Assembly: GCA_022452125.1 (NCBI GenBank)
Contig: JAKURJ010000093.1
Span: forward strand, 1-6,487
Source: Candidatus Poseidoniaceae archaeon
GTDB lineage: Archaea > Thermoplasmatota > Poseidoniia > Poseidoniales > Poseidoniaceae
DNA length: 6,487 bases
Direction of reading: 5' to 3'
The position numbers and the translations under genes are program-made. Under the pieces are notes generated by a model. It did no database searches, had not been told where the DNA came from, and saw nothing but the letters and a program-made list of their open reading frames with translations. Position 1 is the first letter of the stretch, and each line of letters opens with the position of its first letter. Below are positions 6,095 through 6,487 of the stretch, one piece after another.

Positions 6095-6487
6095 TTATCT
6101 CTTGATAATTATCGATAGCAAATCACCATCCTTGAGTTGATGTTCTAGACCCACACGTTGCCAGTCAAACTTTGCAGAAGGCCCTTTGACTCTAGCGAAT
6201 CTGAACTTCCTCACGAAATCTCGATGAAGATTGTTACACACGTTTTCAACAGTTGAATCATCCTTTACAATCAATGGTTCTTCAAGGTCGGCTTCTTGTC
6301 CTTGAGGTTTGAGGAATACTCGCATGAATCCGAGGTTGTCGTAGATGAAATCCTTCAATTCATCCAATCCTGTTCCCTTGAATGCAGAGATTCGCATGAT
6401 TGGCCAATCTTGAGGTAGCGCTTTCTCGGCGGAAACAATTTCTTCTTCAGTAGCGATATCTATCTTATTGACAGCAATTACTGATTT
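6095..6487 (-). CDS. DRG-family (Obg-HflX superfamily) GTPase, C-terminal part with TGS domain (5' partial)
   Basis: The frame is open to the right edge, so 130 C-terminal residues are visible and the start lies beyond 6487; the internal ATG at 6395-6397 is not the start. Read from the edge, the protein has VNKID (6-10), the G4 guanine-specificity motif NKxD, and ISAFKGTGLDELK (33-45), the G5 SA.KG motif. From about residue 55 comes a TGS domain: FMRVFLKPQGQEADLEEPL, then STVENVCNNLHRDFVRKFR and KFDWQRVGLEHQL, ending in LKDGDLLSIII. This order and these blocks match archaeal and eukaryotic DRG proteins, which bind GTP and act with ribosomes or translation; the cellular role in archaea is not settled. 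OBG/YchF relatives also carry TGS domains, but the KP.G...DLEEPL and HRDF..KF.FARV blocks favour DRG. G1-G3 motifs are outside the window. Confidence 0.9.
   Translation of the reverse strand, partial: KSVIAVNKIDIATEEEIVSAEKALPQDWPIMRISAFKGTGLDELKDFIYDNLGFMRVFLKPQGQEADLEEPLIVKDDSTVENVCNNLHRDFVRKFRFARVKGPSAKFDWQRVGLEHQLKDGDLLSIIIKR

Noticed and set aside
6094..6109. Small hairpin ATTATC-TCTT-GATAAT over the GTPase stop codon, next to the palindrome GATAATTATC at 6104-6113
   Set aside because: A six-pair stem with only two G-C pairs is weak, there is no T run directly after it on the transcript strand, and such structures arise easily in A+T-rich DNA.
6095..6397. A stand-alone 100-residue TGS protein starting at the internal ATG
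   Set aside because: The frame stays open to the right edge and encodes a G4 NKID motif upstream of that ATG, so it is the end of a longer GTPase.

Overview
The window looks like chromosomal DNA from an uncultivated archaeon, most likely a planktonic marine lineage such as Marine Group II/III Thermoplasmatota (Poseidoniia-like). The main archaeal marker is the DRG-type GTPase with a C-terminal TGS domain at the right edge, a family of archaea and eukaryotes. Other hints are very tight gene packing, an A+T-leaning base composition by eye, and Shine-Dalgarno sites of the GGAGG/GGTGAT type placed inside the preceding gene. The lineage is an inference from gene style and content, not from a marker tree.

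Left half (1-3221, + strand): the 3' part of a SUF iron-sulfur cluster assembly operon, in the order sufB (3' end only) - sufD - sufS - sufE - sufT (MIP18/DUF59). Junctions are start/stop overlaps (ATGA at 304-307 and 2500-2503, TGATG at 2908-2912) or a gap of a few bases (sufD/sufS, if sufS starts at 1319), so the operon is probably translated in a coupled way. The products form one pathway. SufS (PLP cysteine desulfurase) takes sulfur from cysteine onto its active-site Cys. SufE accepts it on Cys51. The SufB-SufD scaffold, with the unseen SufC ATPase, assembles the cluster. SufT is a probable maturation or transfer factor. The key catalytic residues are visible in all five. sufC and the operon promoter would lie left of the window.

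Right half (3222-6487, - strand): a 928-residue superfamily 2 helicase with intact motifs, long insertions and an unassigned C-terminal region of about 240 residues. Its stop codon directly abuts the sufT stop codon, with no base between them. Upstream of it on the same strand, after 86 bases, is the C-terminal part of the DRG-like GTPase, which runs off the right edge.

No RNA genes, mobile elements, CRISPR arrays or long repeats were found, and there is no gene-free stretch over 300 bases. The most interesting points are the complete SufS-SufE relay in a probable archaeon, the unusually short and diverged SufD, and the large orphan helicase with an unidentified C-terminal region. I see no clear evidence for a wholly new multi-gene system.
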